64,000 bases of DNA from Nocardioides kongjuensis (GTDB lineage: Bacteria; Actinomycetota; Actinomycetes; Propionibacteriales; Nocardioidaceae): the NCBI RefSeq assembly GCF_013409625.1, contig NZ_JACCBF010000001.1, positions 3,971,001 to 4,035,000 on the forward strand. Reading direction: 5' to 3'. Under the pieces are notes generated by a model. The model was not told the DNA's origin, did not search any database, and was given only the letters and a program-made list of their open reading frames with translations. Both the position numbers and the translations under genes were made by a program. Positions 10,023-18,175 of this stretch are shown here, piece by piece. The first letter of the stretch is position 1; each line of letters opens with the position of its first letter.

Positions 10023-11930
10023 TCAGCCCGCGTGCACGTACGGCCGCCGCCGGGGGTCCGGCTCGGCACGGCGCAGGACCTCACGGGTCAGCGGCGCGAC
10101 CTCGCCGGTGCCGAACAGCAGGAAGCGCGCCATCTGCGGCACCGGGCTGCCCTCGGTCCACTCGAAGTACATGTGTGGCCGGACGCCGGTGCGATCGCGC
10201 AGGTCGAGGAGCAACGCAGCGAGCGCGTTGGGGATGGTGGCGGCGTGCACGGTGAGCACCCGGTACTCCTTGTGCGCCACCGACCCGGTCACCACGACCC
10301 GGCTCTCGAAGTCGGAGTAGTCCTCGACGACGACCTCGACGAAGACCAGGTCGCCGCCGTTGGGCAGCTCGTGGGCCTCGACGATCTTGCGCACCTTCGC
10401 GCGGTAGGCGCCGGCGTCGTGGTGCTCGGGGTCGTGCGCGACCAGCCGGAGGGTACGGCGCGCGCAGTCGCGGATGAAGGCGTCGGCCTTGGCGTCGTAC
10501 TCGATGTCGATCGTGCGCAGCTCGAGCGAGCGGGTCATCCTCGACAGCAGCGAGACGGCGACGATCGCCGCGATGAAGCAGGCGCCGATCTTCACGCCGT
10601 CCGGGCGCTCGAGGACGTTGTCGATCGTCGTGTAGACGAAGACGACCGAGATGAGGGTGAACGCGATCGTCCACCCGCGCTCGCGGGCCTTGCGGGCCGC
10701 CAGGGCGACGGCGACGCTCGCGGAGGTCATCAGGACCAGCACGCCGGTGGCGTACGCGCCACCCTGCGCGTCGACGTCGGCGTCGAAGATCCAGGTGATG
10801 ACGAAGGCGGTCACGGTGAGCACGCACACCAGCGGGCGTACGGCGCCCGCCCACTCCGGCGCCATGCCGTAGCGCGGCAGGTAGCGGGGGATCAGGTTGA
10901 GCATGCCGGCCATCGCGGAGGCGCCGGCGAACCACAGGATGAGGATCGTCGAGACGTCGTAGACCGTGCCGAAGCCGTCGCCGAGGAACCGGTGCGCGAG
11001 GTAGGCCAGCGCGCGGCCGTTGGCGCTGCCGCCGTCCTCGAACTCCTTGGCCGGGATGAGCAGCGTGGTGACCAGGCTCGAGCAGATCAGGTAGACGCTC
11101 ATCATGATCGCGGCGGTGGTGAGCAGCCGCTTGGTGTTGCGGATGCGTACGGCGGGCCGCCGGGCGTCGTCGTCCGGCGCCCCCTGGACGTGGGTCATCA
11201 CCGCGACCCCGGTCTCGAAGCCGGACATGCCGAGTGCGAGCTTCGGGAACAGGGTGAGCGCGACGGCGATCATCAGCGCGACGTTGCCGTGCTCGACGCT
11301 CAGCGCGCTGGTCCAGTCGGTGACGACGTGCCCGTTCTCGAGCACGTGCGCGGCGCTGACGACGATCACGACGGCGTTGAGCACCAGGTAGACGCTGACC
11401 AGGCCGACGGCGAGTCCGATCGCCTCGGTGAAGCCCTTGAGGAAGACACCGCCCAGCAGGGCGATCAGCCCGAGCGTGATCCACAGCTCCTGGCCGTGCA
11501 GGAAGTCCGGCACGTGCGGGTTCTCGACCACGTGGGCGCTCGCGTCGGCGGCCGACAGGGTGATCGTGATGATGAAGTCCGTCAGCGCGAAGCCGAGGAG
11601 CGCGAGCACGAACAGCTTGCCGCGCCAGCCGACCAGGAGCCGCTCCAGCATCGCGATCGAGCCCTGCCCGTGCGGGCTCTCCGCCGCGACGCGGCGGTAG
11701 ACCGGGAGTGCACCGAAGAGGGTCAGCAGGACCAGGACCACCGTCGCCAGCGGACTGAGCAGACCGGCGGCGAGGAACGCGATGCCCGGCTGGTAGCCGA
11801 GGGTGGAGAAGTAGTCGACACCGGTCAGGCACATGACCTGCCACCACGGGCGGGTGTGGTCGCGATCGTGCTGCTCGGCTCGGGGGGCGTTCGACGCCGG
11901 GACGGCGTCGGCGGTCACAGGGGTGCTCAC
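10023..11930 (-). CDS. APC-family permease, KUP/KimA-like (probable potassium transporter)
   Basis: A 635-residue membrane protein. The start segment has [21 protein letters not shown], followed by about 12 hydrophobic helices (for example [52 protein letters not shown]). A hydrophilic C-terminal domain covers about residues 470-635. This arrangement matches the APC branch that includes KimA/KUP-like potassium importers. Many databases call it an amino acid permease. The substrate is inferred mainly from the adjacent KdpD/KdpE-like genes, which are transcribed divergently. The start is GTG 11930 ([10 protein letters not shown]); a TTG upstream is less likely. No ydaO/c-di-AMP riboswitch fits in the 139-base gap. 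Confidence 0.8.
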   Translation of the reverse strand: MSTPVTADAVPASNAPRAEQHDRDHTRPWWQVMCLTGVDYFSTLGYQPGIAFLAAGLLSPLATVVLVLLTLFGALPVYRRVAAESPHGQGSIAMLERLLVGWRGKLFVLALLGFALTDFIITITLSAADASAHVVENPHVPDFLHGQELWITLGLIALLGGVFLKGFTEAIGLAVGLVSVYLVLNAVVIVVSAAHVLENGHVVTDWTSALSVEHGNVALMIAVALTLFPKLALGMSGFETGVAVMTHVQGAPDDDARRPAVRIRNTKRLLTTAAIMMSVYLICSSLVTTLLIPAKEFEDGGSANGRALAYLAHRFLGDGFGTVYDVSTILILWFAGASAMAGMLNLIPRYLPRYGMAPEWAGAVRPLVCVLTVTAFVITWIFDADVDAQGGAYATGVLVLMTSASVAVALAARKARERGWTIAFTLISVVFVYTTIDNVLERPDGVKIGACFIAAIVAVSLLSRMTRSLELRTIDIEYDAKADAFIRDCARRTLRLVAHDPEHHDAGAYRAKVRKIVEAHELPNGGDLVFVEVVVEDYSDFESRVVVTGSVAHKEYRVLTVHAATIPNALAALLLDLRDRTGVRPHMYFEWTEGSPVPQMARFLLFGTGEVAPLTREVLRRAEPDPRRRPYVHAG

Positions 11931-11969
11931 GGCTCCATGCAACCCCCGCGACGCGCTCGGCGGGCACTG

Positions 11970-12032
11970 CCTAACGGACCCCTAACAGGCATCAGGCAGG
12001 CGTGAGGAGCGTGTCAGGATCGTGTCAGGACC
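11970..12032. promoter_or_regulatory. 11-bp-spaced direct repeats, probable OmpR/KdpE-family binding sites
   Basis: Between the divergent permease and KdpDE-like genes are two direct-repeat pairs with exact helical-turn spacing. CCTAAC occurs at 11970 and 11981, and GTGTCAGGA at 12011 and 12022, with a further GTGAGGA at 12002. OmpR/PhoB-type regulators bind tandem half sites about 11 bases apart. The response regulator encoded at 13472-14155 is the obvious candidate. This is inference from spacing and position. Confidence 0.5.
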
Positions 12033-12069
12033 GTCGGTTCCCGGGTCGGGCGCGACTTCACTGGAGGTC

Positions 12070-12417
12070 GTGAGCACGACACCGGTCACCCACCCCCCGA
12101 TGCTGGACCAGTACGGCGTCCGCTGGGGGGTCGCCGGCGGCACCCTCTTCGTCGGCGCCGCGGCGTGCACCGCCGTACCGCTGGCCGGGTGGTCCGGCGT
12201 GCTGACGCTGCTGGCACTGACGGCCGCGTGGAGCCGCGTGCTGCCGCGGTCCTGGGCCGTGTCGCTGGCGGTGTCGGGGTGGGCCTTCGCGACCGGCTTC
12301 GCCGTGCACCATGCCGGCCGGCTGACCTTCGCCGGGGAGGACCTGCTCCGACTGGCCCTGTTCGTCGCCGTCGCCGCGCTGACCGCTGGACCGCCTGGAG
12401 CACAATGGCGCGCATGA
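12070..12417 (+). CDS. Small membrane protein in the kdpDE-like operon
   Basis: A 115-residue protein with three or four hydrophobic segments (WGVAGGTLFVGAAACTAV, GVLTLLALTAAW, WAVSLAVSGWAFATGFAV, LALFVAVAALTAG). No family recognised. It starts at GTG 12070, or at the ATG at 12100, which would remove ten residues. Its stop overlaps the histidine kinase start (ATGA at 12414-12417), so it is translationally coupled to the kinase. A role as a membrane accessory to the two-component system is possible but not shown by sequence. Confidence 0.6.
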   Translation: MSTTPVTHPPMLDQYGVRWGVAGGTLFVGAAACTAVPLAGWSGVLTLLALTAAWSRVLPRSWAVSLAVSGWAFATGFAVHHAGRLTFAGEDLLRLALFVAVAALTAGPPGAQWRA

Positions 12418-13475
12418 GCAGGAGCCTGAGCCCGCGGCGCCGGGTGGGCGGGCTCGTCGTCGCGGTCGTGGCGCCCGTGCTGCTCGTACCGGCCCTGGCG
12501 CCGCTGCGCGACCACCTCAACCTGGCCAGCGACGTCGCCCTGTTCCTGGTGGTGGTCGTCGCCTCCGCACTCGTCGGCGGCGTGGTGCCCGCGCTCGTCG
12601 CGGCCGTGGTCGGTGCCGGGCTGCTCAACTTCTGGTTCACCCGGCCCTTCCACACCTTCGCGATCCACGACGCCAACAACGTCGTGGCGCTGGTCGCGTT
12701 CGTGGTGGTCGCCGTGATGGTCGGCTGGGTGGTCGACCTGGCGGCACGGCGGGCGGCCGCCGCAGCGGCTGCTGCCGAGATCGAGGCGGCCGACCGGATC
12801 CGCACCGCCCTGCTCGCCGCGGTCGGCCACGACCTCCGCACCCCGCTCGCCGCCGCGAAGGCCTCGGTCTCCGGTCTGCTGAGTGCCGATGTCGCCGTGT
12901 CGCGCGACGACCACGACGAGCTCCTCGCCACCGCCGACGATGCCCTCGACCGGCTGGCAGCCCTCGTGGGCAACCTGCTCGACATGAGCCGCCTCCAGGC
13001 GGGGGCGATCCCGGTGCGGCTGCGGCCGGTCGCCTTCGGCGACGTGCTGGCCTCGGCGCTGGACGACCTCGGAGTCGCGCCGCGCGGTGCGGTGCTCGAC
13101 GTACCCGACGACCTGCCGGCCGTCGTCACCGATCCCGGCCTGCTCGAGCGGGTGCTCGTGAACCTCCTCGCCAACGCCCAGCGGTTCAGCCCGCCGGACC
13201 GGCCACCCCTGGTGCGGGCCGCGGCGACGCTCCAGCCACCGCGGCTGGTGGTCGAGGTGGTCGACCACGGCCCGGGCATCCGCGCCGGGGACGAGCAACG
13301 GATGTTCCGGCCGTTCCAGCGCCTCGGCGACTCCGACAACGCGACGGGGGTCGGTCTCGGCCTCGCCGTCGCGCGCGGCCTGGCCGACGCCGTCGGCGGT
13401 GAGCTGGCACCGGGACCGACCCCGGGTGGTGGCCTCACCATGCGGCTCACCCTGCCCGTGGAGGAGATCTCGTGA
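12414..13475 (+). CDS. Sensor histidine kinase, truncated KdpD type
   Basis: A 353-residue kinase. Residues about 10-110 are the DUF4118/KdpD transmembrane region (VVAVVAPVLLVPAL, DVALFLVVVVASALVGGVV, NFWFTRPFHTFAIHDANN, VVALVAFVVVAVMVGWVV). A coiled Ala-rich linker follows, then HisKA with GHDLRTPLAAAKAS (phospho-acceptor His139) and HATPase_c with LVNLLANAQRFSP, VDHGPGI and GVGLGLAVARGLADA. Full KdpD is about 850-900 residues. This form lacks the N-terminal KdpD and UspA-like domains that sense ions and nucleotides. It overlaps the response regulator gene by four bases (GTGA). The neighbouring permease is the likely regulatory target. Confidence 0.88.
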   Translation: MSRSLSPRRRVGGLVVAVVAPVLLVPALAPLRDHLNLASDVALFLVVVVASALVGGVVPALVAAVVGAGLLNFWFTRPFHTFAIHDANNVVALVAFVVVAVMVGWVVDLAARRAAAAAAAAEIEAADRIRTALLAAVGHDLRTPLAAAKASVSGLLSADVAVSRDDHDELLATADDALDRLAALVGNLLDMSRLQAGAIPVRLRPVAFGDVLASALDDLGVAPRGAVLDVPDDLPAVVTDPGLLERVLVNLLANAQRFSPPDRPPLVRAAATLQPPRLVVEVVDHGPGIRAGDEQRMFRPFQRLGDSDNATGVGLGLAVARGLADAVGGELAPGPTPGGGLTMRLTLPVEEIS

Positions 13476-14155
13476 GCAAGGTGCTGGTGGTCGACGACGA
13501 GCCGCGCATCGTGCGGGCCCTCGCCATCCACCTGCGCGCACGCGGGTGGGACGTCGTCACGGCCGGGGACGGGACCGAGGCGCTCGACGCCGCGGCCCGC
13601 GCCCAACCCGACGTCGTGGTCCTGGATCTCGGGCTGCCCGACCTCGACGGGGTCGACGTGATCACCCGGCTCCGGGCACGCTCGCCGGTCCCCGTGCTCG
13701 TCCTGTCCGGGCGCTCGGACAGCGTCGACAAGGTCGATGCGCTGGACGCGGGCGCGGACGACTACGTCACCAAGCCCTTCGGCATGGACGAGCTGGTGGC
13801 GCGGCTGCGCGCCCTGGTCCGGCGCGGGCAGCCCGACGAGCCGACGACCACGGAGGCGGTCGTGACGTTCGGCGACGTCACCGTCGACCTCGGCGCCACC
13901 CGGGTCACCGTCCGCGGCGAGGAGGTCCGGCTCACGCCCACCGAGTGGCACCTGCTCGAGGTGCTGCTGCGCAACCCCGGCCAGCTGCTCAGCCAGCGCC
14001 GGCTGCTGACCGAGGTGTGGGGTCCCGGATACGAGAACGCCCACGGCAACCTGCGCCTGTACGTCGCCCAGCTGCGCCGCAAGCTCGAGGCCGACCCCGC
14101 GCGGCCGGTGCACATCCGCAACGAGCCGGGGATGGGCTACCGCTTCGAGCTGTGA
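13472..14155 (+). CDS. OmpR/KdpE-family response regulator
   Basis: A 227-residue regulator. The receiver domain has the acidic pair DD (8-9), phospho-acceptor Asp52 in VVVLDLGLPD, and Lys in DDYVTKPFG. The C-terminal winged helix contains LTPTEWHLLEVLLRNPGQLLS, LLTEVWGPGYENAHGNLRLYVAQLRRKLE and the wing GMGYRFEL. It is most like KdpE. GTG start overlaps the kinase stop. Such regulators bind tandem direct repeats. Suitable 11-base repeats sit upstream of the operon (11970-12032), suggesting control of both its own operon and the permease gene. Confidence 0.92.
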   Translation: MSKVLVVDDEPRIVRALAIHLRARGWDVVTAGDGTEALDAAARAQPDVVVLDLGLPDLDGVDVITRLRARSPVPVLVLSGRSDSVDKVDALDAGADDYVTKPFGMDELVARLRALVRRGQPDEPTTTEAVVTFGDVTVDLGATRVTVRGEEVRLTPTEWHLLEVLLRNPGQLLSQRRLLTEVWGPGYENAHGNLRLYVAQLRRKLEADPARPVHIRNEPGMGYRFEL

Positions 14156-14170
14156 GCCGGTGCTGCGAGG

Positions 14171-14653
14171 ATGCGGCTCGTGGGCAAGGTGTTCGAGTGC
14201 GAGATCCAGGCGCGGCTGCGCGACATCAACCTCGGCGGACACGTCGACAACGTCGAGGCGATCCGGGTGCTCGACGAGGCCCGGCTGATGTTCTTCCGCC
14301 ACGCCCGCCTCGCCGAGGGTGACGAGCCCCGCGGCCTGCTCCGCGACCTGCCGAAGGGCGTGACCGAGCTGGTCGGCTCCCAGCACGTCGAGTACCACGC
14401 CGAGATGCGCTTCGCCGCCTACCAGCCCTTCCTGGTGCGGATCTGGGTCAGCCACGTCAGCCGCTCCTCGTTCGCGGTCTCGCTCGAGCTGCGGGTCGCG
14501 CCCGACCACCCGCCGGCGGTCGTCGCCGAGACGAGCGCGGTGTTCTGGGACACCGCGGCCGGGTCGTCGTGGCCGATCTCCGACCAGGTGCGCGCCGCGC
14601 TGGCGGCGTACGCCGGCGAGCCGGTGGCGCTCAGGCCCCGGCCGGGACACTGA
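14171..14653 (+). CDS. Acyl-CoA thioesterase family protein (4HBT hotdog fold)
   Basis: A 160-residue hotdog-fold protein. The typical opening is present: FECEIQARLRDINLGGHVDNVEAIRVLDEARL. The strand after arginine-aspartate (RLRDINxGGHVDN) and the long central helix with the catalytic-site acidic residue fit YbgC/4HBT-type thioesterases. The second half has VGSQHVEYHAEMRFAAYQPF, VRIWVSHVSRSSFAVSLEL and AETSAVFWDTAAG. These enzymes hydrolyse acyl-CoA thioesters; chain length cannot be told. It lies 15 bases after the response regulator gene on the same strand. Its last 23 bases overlap the convergent DUF4184 gene. Confidence 0.85.
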   Translation: MRLVGKVFECEIQARLRDINLGGHVDNVEAIRVLDEARLMFFRHARLAEGDEPRGLLRDLPKGVTELVGSQHVEYHAEMRFAAYQPFLVRIWVSHVSRSSFAVSLELRVAPDHPPAVVAETSAVFWDTAAGSSWPISDQVRAALAAYAGEPVALRPRPGH

Positions 14654-15365
14654 CCTCCGGCGCGATCCGCCAGGCGAGGCCGAGCAGTCCGACCAGCGCC
14701 GCCAGGGCGAGGATCCCCGCGACCGCGGCGTGGAACGCGGCGTCGTGCCAGCCGTGGTCGAGGTGCAGCACGCCGCCCGCGAGCGAGGTCGCCGTCGCTG
14801 CAGCGAAGCCCGCCGGCAAGGTGAGCGCAGGCAGCCGCCGGGGACGGGACGCGCTGCGCGGGAGGCGGCGGACGTGGTGCACGATCGCCCAGCCCACCGC
14901 GAGGAGGCCGAGGATGCCGGAGGCGAACTGCGCCCACTGCTGACCGGGCAGGGCCCCGTGCGTCTCCCGCAACCAGGCGACGTGCCGCACACCCCACCGT
15001 CCCTCGTGGGTGAAGGCGTCCCACAGCGTGTGCGTGGTCGAGCCGACCACCGCCGCGAGCGGGGCGAGCAGCCAGGCACGGCGTCCGATCCGGGCACGGG
15101 CCGGGAGCCGGTCACGGATCACGCAGGGCGCGGTGTCGACGAGGGCGTCGCGCCCCAGCAGGTCCCAGAAGGCCAGCAGGACCAGGCTCAGCCCGAGGTC
15201 GAGAGTGGCGATGCCGGCCGCGCTGTGGCTGAAGCCGTAGAGCCCCCACGTCTGCGCGAGCACCGGCAGGTCGGGCGCCATCGACCCGATCACCAGCGCC
15301 GAGAGCGGCAGCCCGAGCCCCCGCAGCGGCAGTACGGCGGCCGGATGGGCCAGGGTGACCGGCAC
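14631..15365 (-). CDS. DUF4184 family membrane protein
   Basis: A 244-residue integral membrane protein that opens with the family hallmark VTLAHPAAVLPLRGLGLPLSALVIGSMAPDLP (seen as VTLAHPAAVLP plus SMAPDLP). It has conserved His and Asp residues in FSHSAAG and TTHTLWDAFTHEG, arranged like the metal ligands of the metal-dependent hydrolase (YdjM-like) superfamily. About six hydrophobic helices follow. Function is not known for the family. GTG start at 15365, one base from the stop of the DUF1905 gene on the same strand, so the two are coupled. Confidence 0.85.
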   Translation of the reverse strand: MPVTLAHPAAVLPLRGLGLPLSALVIGSMAPDLPVLAQTWGLYGFSHSAAGIATLDLGLSLVLLAFWDLLGRDALVDTAPCVIRDRLPARARIGRRAWLLAPLAAVVGSTTHTLWDAFTHEGRWGVRHVAWLRETHGALPGQQWAQFASGILGLLAVGWAIVHHVRRLPRSASRPRRLPALTLPAGFAAATATSLAGGVLHLDHGWHDAAFHAAVAGILALAALVGLLGLAWRIAPEVSVPAGA

Positions 15366-15366
15366 G

Positions 15367-15675
15367 TCAGGACCTCGGCGCCAGGTCCAGGGTCGCGGCG
15401 AGCTCCTGCCCGACCTCGATCCCCTCGGCCCGTCGTACGGCGACCTTCAGCGGCACCAGGTAGCGCCCGTCCTTCGGGAAGAGCGCGGTGCGGAAGTCGG
15501 TGTCGCCGATCCGCACGTCGACCGCCACCTGGCCCCAGTACTCCTGGCCGCGCGCGGCGTCCTTGATGTCGTCGCTGGTCCCAGCGGGCACCTCGAGGAA
15601 GACGAAGGGCGCCGGACCGCGCCACTCGACAACGGCGCCGGAGAAGACGAAACCGGGGTCGGGGGACGCGGGCAC
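15367..15675 (-). CDS. DUF1905 domain protein
   Basis: A 102-residue small beta-barrel-type protein covering the whole DUF1905 domain. It shows FSGAVVEWRGPAPFVFLEVP, the conserved WGQVAVDVRIGDTDFRTALFPKDGRYLVPLK, and an end with LAATLDLA. DUF1905 proteins are often linked to YdeI/OmpD-associated (PDZ-like) domains in other species. No function is proven. It starts at GTG 15675 and runs into the DUF4184 gene with one base between, suggesting an operon. Confidence 0.87.
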   Translation of the reverse strand: MPASPDPGFVFSGAVVEWRGPAPFVFLEVPAGTSDDIKDAARGQEYWGQVAVDVRIGDTDFRTALFPKDGRYLVPLKVAVRRAEGIEVGQELAATLDLAPRS

Positions 15676-15737
15676 GTGGCCACGGTAGCCGTCAGGACCC
15701 GCTCGCCGGGTACGACGGCGAGAGGCGGCCCCGGGCG

Positions 15738-16994
15738 TCAGCGGCGCAGCAGGTCCGCGATCTCGTCGTACCCCCGCTGCTCGGCGTGCTGCAGCGGCGT
15801 GACGCCCTCACGGTCGGCGATGGACCGGTCGGCGCCGGCGTCGAGCAGGATCCGGACGATCTCCTGGTAGGGCTCGCTGCCGTCGCCGAGGATGATCGCC
15901 TCCAGCATCGAGGTCCAGCCGAGGTCGTTGACGTGGTCGATGTCGACGTCGGTCTGCACGACCCGGCGGACGTAGTCGACGTGGCCGCGCTCGCCGGCGG
16001 GGATCGGCGAGAGGCCGCCGTACCGGTTCTCGATCGTCAGGTCCGGGTTCGCCGGCAGCAGCGCCTCGAGCATCGCCACGCTGCCGGTCACGCCGGTCAC
16101 CAGCCACGGGGTGTCGTGGCGGTCGTCGAGGGCGTCGGGGTCGGCACCCATCGCGACGAGCACCTCGGCGACCGCGACGTGGTCGTACGTCGAGGCCAGC
16201 AGCAGCGCGGTGCGCTGGTGGTCGTCGCGGGCCTCGACGTCGGCGCCGGCGCGCAGCGCGACGGCGACGGCGTCGGCGTTCCCGGTGCGGGCGGCGCGCA
16301 GCAGAGCGGCGTTCGCGTCGGCGGGCTTCTCGGCAGTGGTCACGTTGCTCAGGATCCTCCCCAGTCCGGCGTACCCGCGTTCGCGGGCCATCTGCAGCGG
16401 GGTCAGGCCCGCCGACGGCGAGACCATGTCGAGCTGGACGCCGCCGGCGGCGAGCACCCGCACGGTGGTGACGTACGACGCCGTGTCCTCGCCGAGCCAG
16501 ACCGCCTCGTGGATCGCCTGGCAGCCGATCCGGTTGACGTGGTCGCGGTCGATGCCGGCGCGCAGCAGCTCGCCGACGACCAGACCGTGGCCGCGCTCGG
16601 CGGCGCGGATCAGGCCGGTGCCGTTCCAGCTGTCCTTGTCGTTCACCTCCGCGCCGTGCCGCAGCGCCAGTCGGAGCAGGTCGAGGTGGCCCTCGCTCGT
16701 GGCGATCAGGTACGCCGACTGCTCGGTCTCGTCCTTCGCGTCGACGTCGGCGCCCTGCCTGATCAGCCGCCGGGCGCGGGCGACGTCGTTGGCCCAGGCC
16801 GCGTCCCGCAGGCGCCGGTCGAGCCGGGCCTGCGGGACGGGAGCCCCGGTGGGAGCCGGGCTCGTCGTCGGCTCGGCCGCGACGGACCGCTCCACCGGGC
16901 GACCGGCATCCGCCGTCCCGGCGGGGTCTCCACCCCCGCACACACCCAGGACGAGCGCGAGCGGGAGCGTGACGACGACGAGCCGACGGTTCAT
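15738..16994 (-). CDS. Ankyrin-repeat lipoprotein
   Basis: A 418-residue protein. A signal peptide (MNRRLVVVTLPLALVLGVC) ends in a lipobox with Cys at residue 19. A Pro/Thr-rich linker covers to about residue 50. About ten ankyrin repeats follow, in two blocks separated near residue 220 (DANAALLRAARTGNADAV). Typical repeat ends are LIRQGADVDAKDETEQSAY, ALRAGADVEARDDHQRTAL and LLDAGADRSIADREGVTPL. Ankyrin repeats mediate protein binding. Being lipid-anchored, this one would act outside the membrane. The start ATG overlaps the stop of the secreted protein gene at 16991-18031 (ATGA), so they are coupled. No function for the pair is known. Confidence 0.85.
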   Translation of the reverse strand: MNRRLVVVTLPLALVLGVCGGGDPAGTADAGRPVERSVAAEPTTSPAPTGAPVPQARLDRRLRDAAWANDVARARRLIRQGADVDAKDETEQSAYLIATSEGHLDLLRLALRHGAEVNDKDSWNGTGLIRAAERGHGLVVGELLRAGIDRDHVNRIGCQAIHEAVWLGEDTASYVTTVRVLAAGGVQLDMVSPSAGLTPLQMARERGYAGLGRILSNVTTAEKPADANAALLRAARTGNADAVAVALRAGADVEARDDHQRTALLLASTYDHVAVAEVLVAMGADPDALDDRHDTPWLVTGVTGSVAMLEALLPANPDLTIENRYGGLSPIPAGERGHVDYVRRVVQTDVDIDHVNDLGWTSMLEAIILGDGSEPYQEIVRILLDAGADRSIADREGVTPLQHAEQRGYDEIADLLRR

Positions 16995-18031
16995 CGCGTC
17001 GGGTCCGCGATGACCTCGTAGGGGCCCGAGGCGACCGGCTCGTCGAACTTGCTGTCGACGTACAGGACCTCGCCGCGGAACTCCTTGGCGGTGGTCAGCA
17101 CGCGGTCGGGCGAGGAGGCGGCCTGGCGGACCAGCTTGGCCTTGCGGCCGTCGGCGGACAGGCGCAGGGTCGCGATCTGCTTCTTGAAGTTGCGGACCAC
17201 GGTGAGGCGGTTGCCCTGCAGGACCAGGCCGTCGGCGTCGGTGAGGTCGGCACCACCGGTCCTCACCGCGCTGACCTTGCCGGTCCCGAGCGAGAAGCGC
17301 CACAGCGCGCCGGTGTTGCCCTGCGCGACGACGAGCGCCTTCTGGTCCTCGGTCACGACGATGCCACCGAGGTTGAAGCCGGCCTGCGTGGCGATGGTGG
17401 CGCTCGCGTCGGCGAACAGGCGCACCCGCCAGCCGTTGCGGCCCTTGTCGACCTTGTAGACCTCGGCGGCCTTGGAGTTGGTGAAGTACGCCGCACCGTC
17501 GGGGCCGATCGCCACGTCGTTGAGGAAGACGGGCTTGCCGGGGATCTGGAGGGCAGCGAGCAGGTCGCCCTTCTTGGAGTAGACCCACAGGTCGGGGCGG
17601 GTCGGGTTGTCGGTGCCGGGGTTTCCGATGCCGTTGGCGCCGGCGTCGTTGATGCCGTTGGGGCCGCCGGCGATGTAGACGCGGCCCTTGTCGTCGACCG
17701 TCACGCCACGCGCGGTGTAGCGGCCGTCGGTGCCGTTGCCGGCGAGCCACTCCTGGGTCCAGGAGACACCGGCCCTGCCACGGTGGATCTCGCCGCCGGT
17801 GACCTCGCTGACGTAGAACCGGCCGCGCTTCTCGTCCGCCCCGATGCCCTCGAACTTGGAGCCGGCCGGGTTGCTCGCGTCGACGGCGTCACCGTGCAGG
17901 TTGTAGACAGCGGCGTGGCCGTTGTCGCGGTCCTTGTCGGCGAAGGCCGGGGTCGCGGTGCCGAACGCGGCACCGAGGGTGCTGACCGCGGTGGCGGCGA
18001 GCAGCGTGCTGGCGATGGTCGTGCGGTTCAT
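16991..18031 (-). CDS. Secreted SMP-30/gluconolactonase-like beta-propeller protein
   Basis: A 346-residue secreted protein. The signal peptide is MNRTTIASTLLAATAVSTLG with a cleavage site near ATPAFA (residue 31). The mature part is a series of beta-propeller blades: KFEGIGADEKRGRFYVSEV, GVTVDDKGRVYIAGGPNG, FLNDVAIGPDGAAYFTNS, LGGIVVTEDQKALVVAQG. The pattern matches the SMP-30/gluconolaconase/NHL type superfamily, but the metal ligands are not clear enough to claim an enzyme. It is the first gene of a two-gene operon with the ankyrin lipoprotein. A good ribosome-binding site (AGGAGAG) precedes the ATG. Confidence 0.8.
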   Translation of the reverse strand: MNRTTIASTLLAATAVSTLGAAFGTATPAFADKDRDNGHAAVYNLHGDAVDASNPAGSKFEGIGADEKRGRFYVSEVTGGEIHRGRAGVSWTQEWLAGNGTDGRYTARGVTVDDKGRVYIAGGPNGINDAGANGIGNPGTDNPTRPDLWVYSKKGDLLAALQIPGKPVFLNDVAIGPDGAAYFTNSKAAEVYKVDKGRNGWRVRLFADASATIATQAGFNLGGIVVTEDQKALVVAQGNTGALWRFSLGTGKVSAVRTGGADLTDADGLVLQGNRLTVVRNFKKQIATLRLSADGRKAKLVRQAASSPDRVLTTAKEFRGEVLYVDSKFDEPVASGPYEVIADPTR

Positions 18032-18108
18032 CGTCTCTCCTGGAGTGGGTGGATCGGGTTGATGTGCTCCACTCTCGCCCGGCCCGGGACCTCCGGACGT
18101 CGGGCAGC

Positions 18109-18128
18109 CGGCTACCCCTCGATAGCCG
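18109..18128. promoter_or_regulatory. Inverted repeat in divergent promoter region
   Basis: CGGCTA (18109-18114) and TAGCCG (18123-18128) form a spaced palindrome in the 144-base gap between the propeller-protein gene and the NarL-type kinase gene. It could be a regulator site for either direction. There is no direct support beyond symmetry and place. Confidence 0.3.
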
Positions 18129-18175
18129 AATGGTTGATGCCGCCGACCGTCGTCGCTCCCTAGGGTGGGCGCACC

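Noticed and set aside
11930..12069. A c-di-AMP (ydaO-type) riboswitch before the KimA-like permease
   Set aside because: The gap is only 139 bases, is shared with a divergent operon and lacks the conserved ydaO motifs. Direct repeats explain it better.
12086..15115. A 1009-codon open frame on the minus strand
   Set aside because: It is antisense to the KdpDE-like operon and the thioesterase gene, with Arg/Ser/Pro/Ala-rich composition and no domain. A GC-driven shadow.
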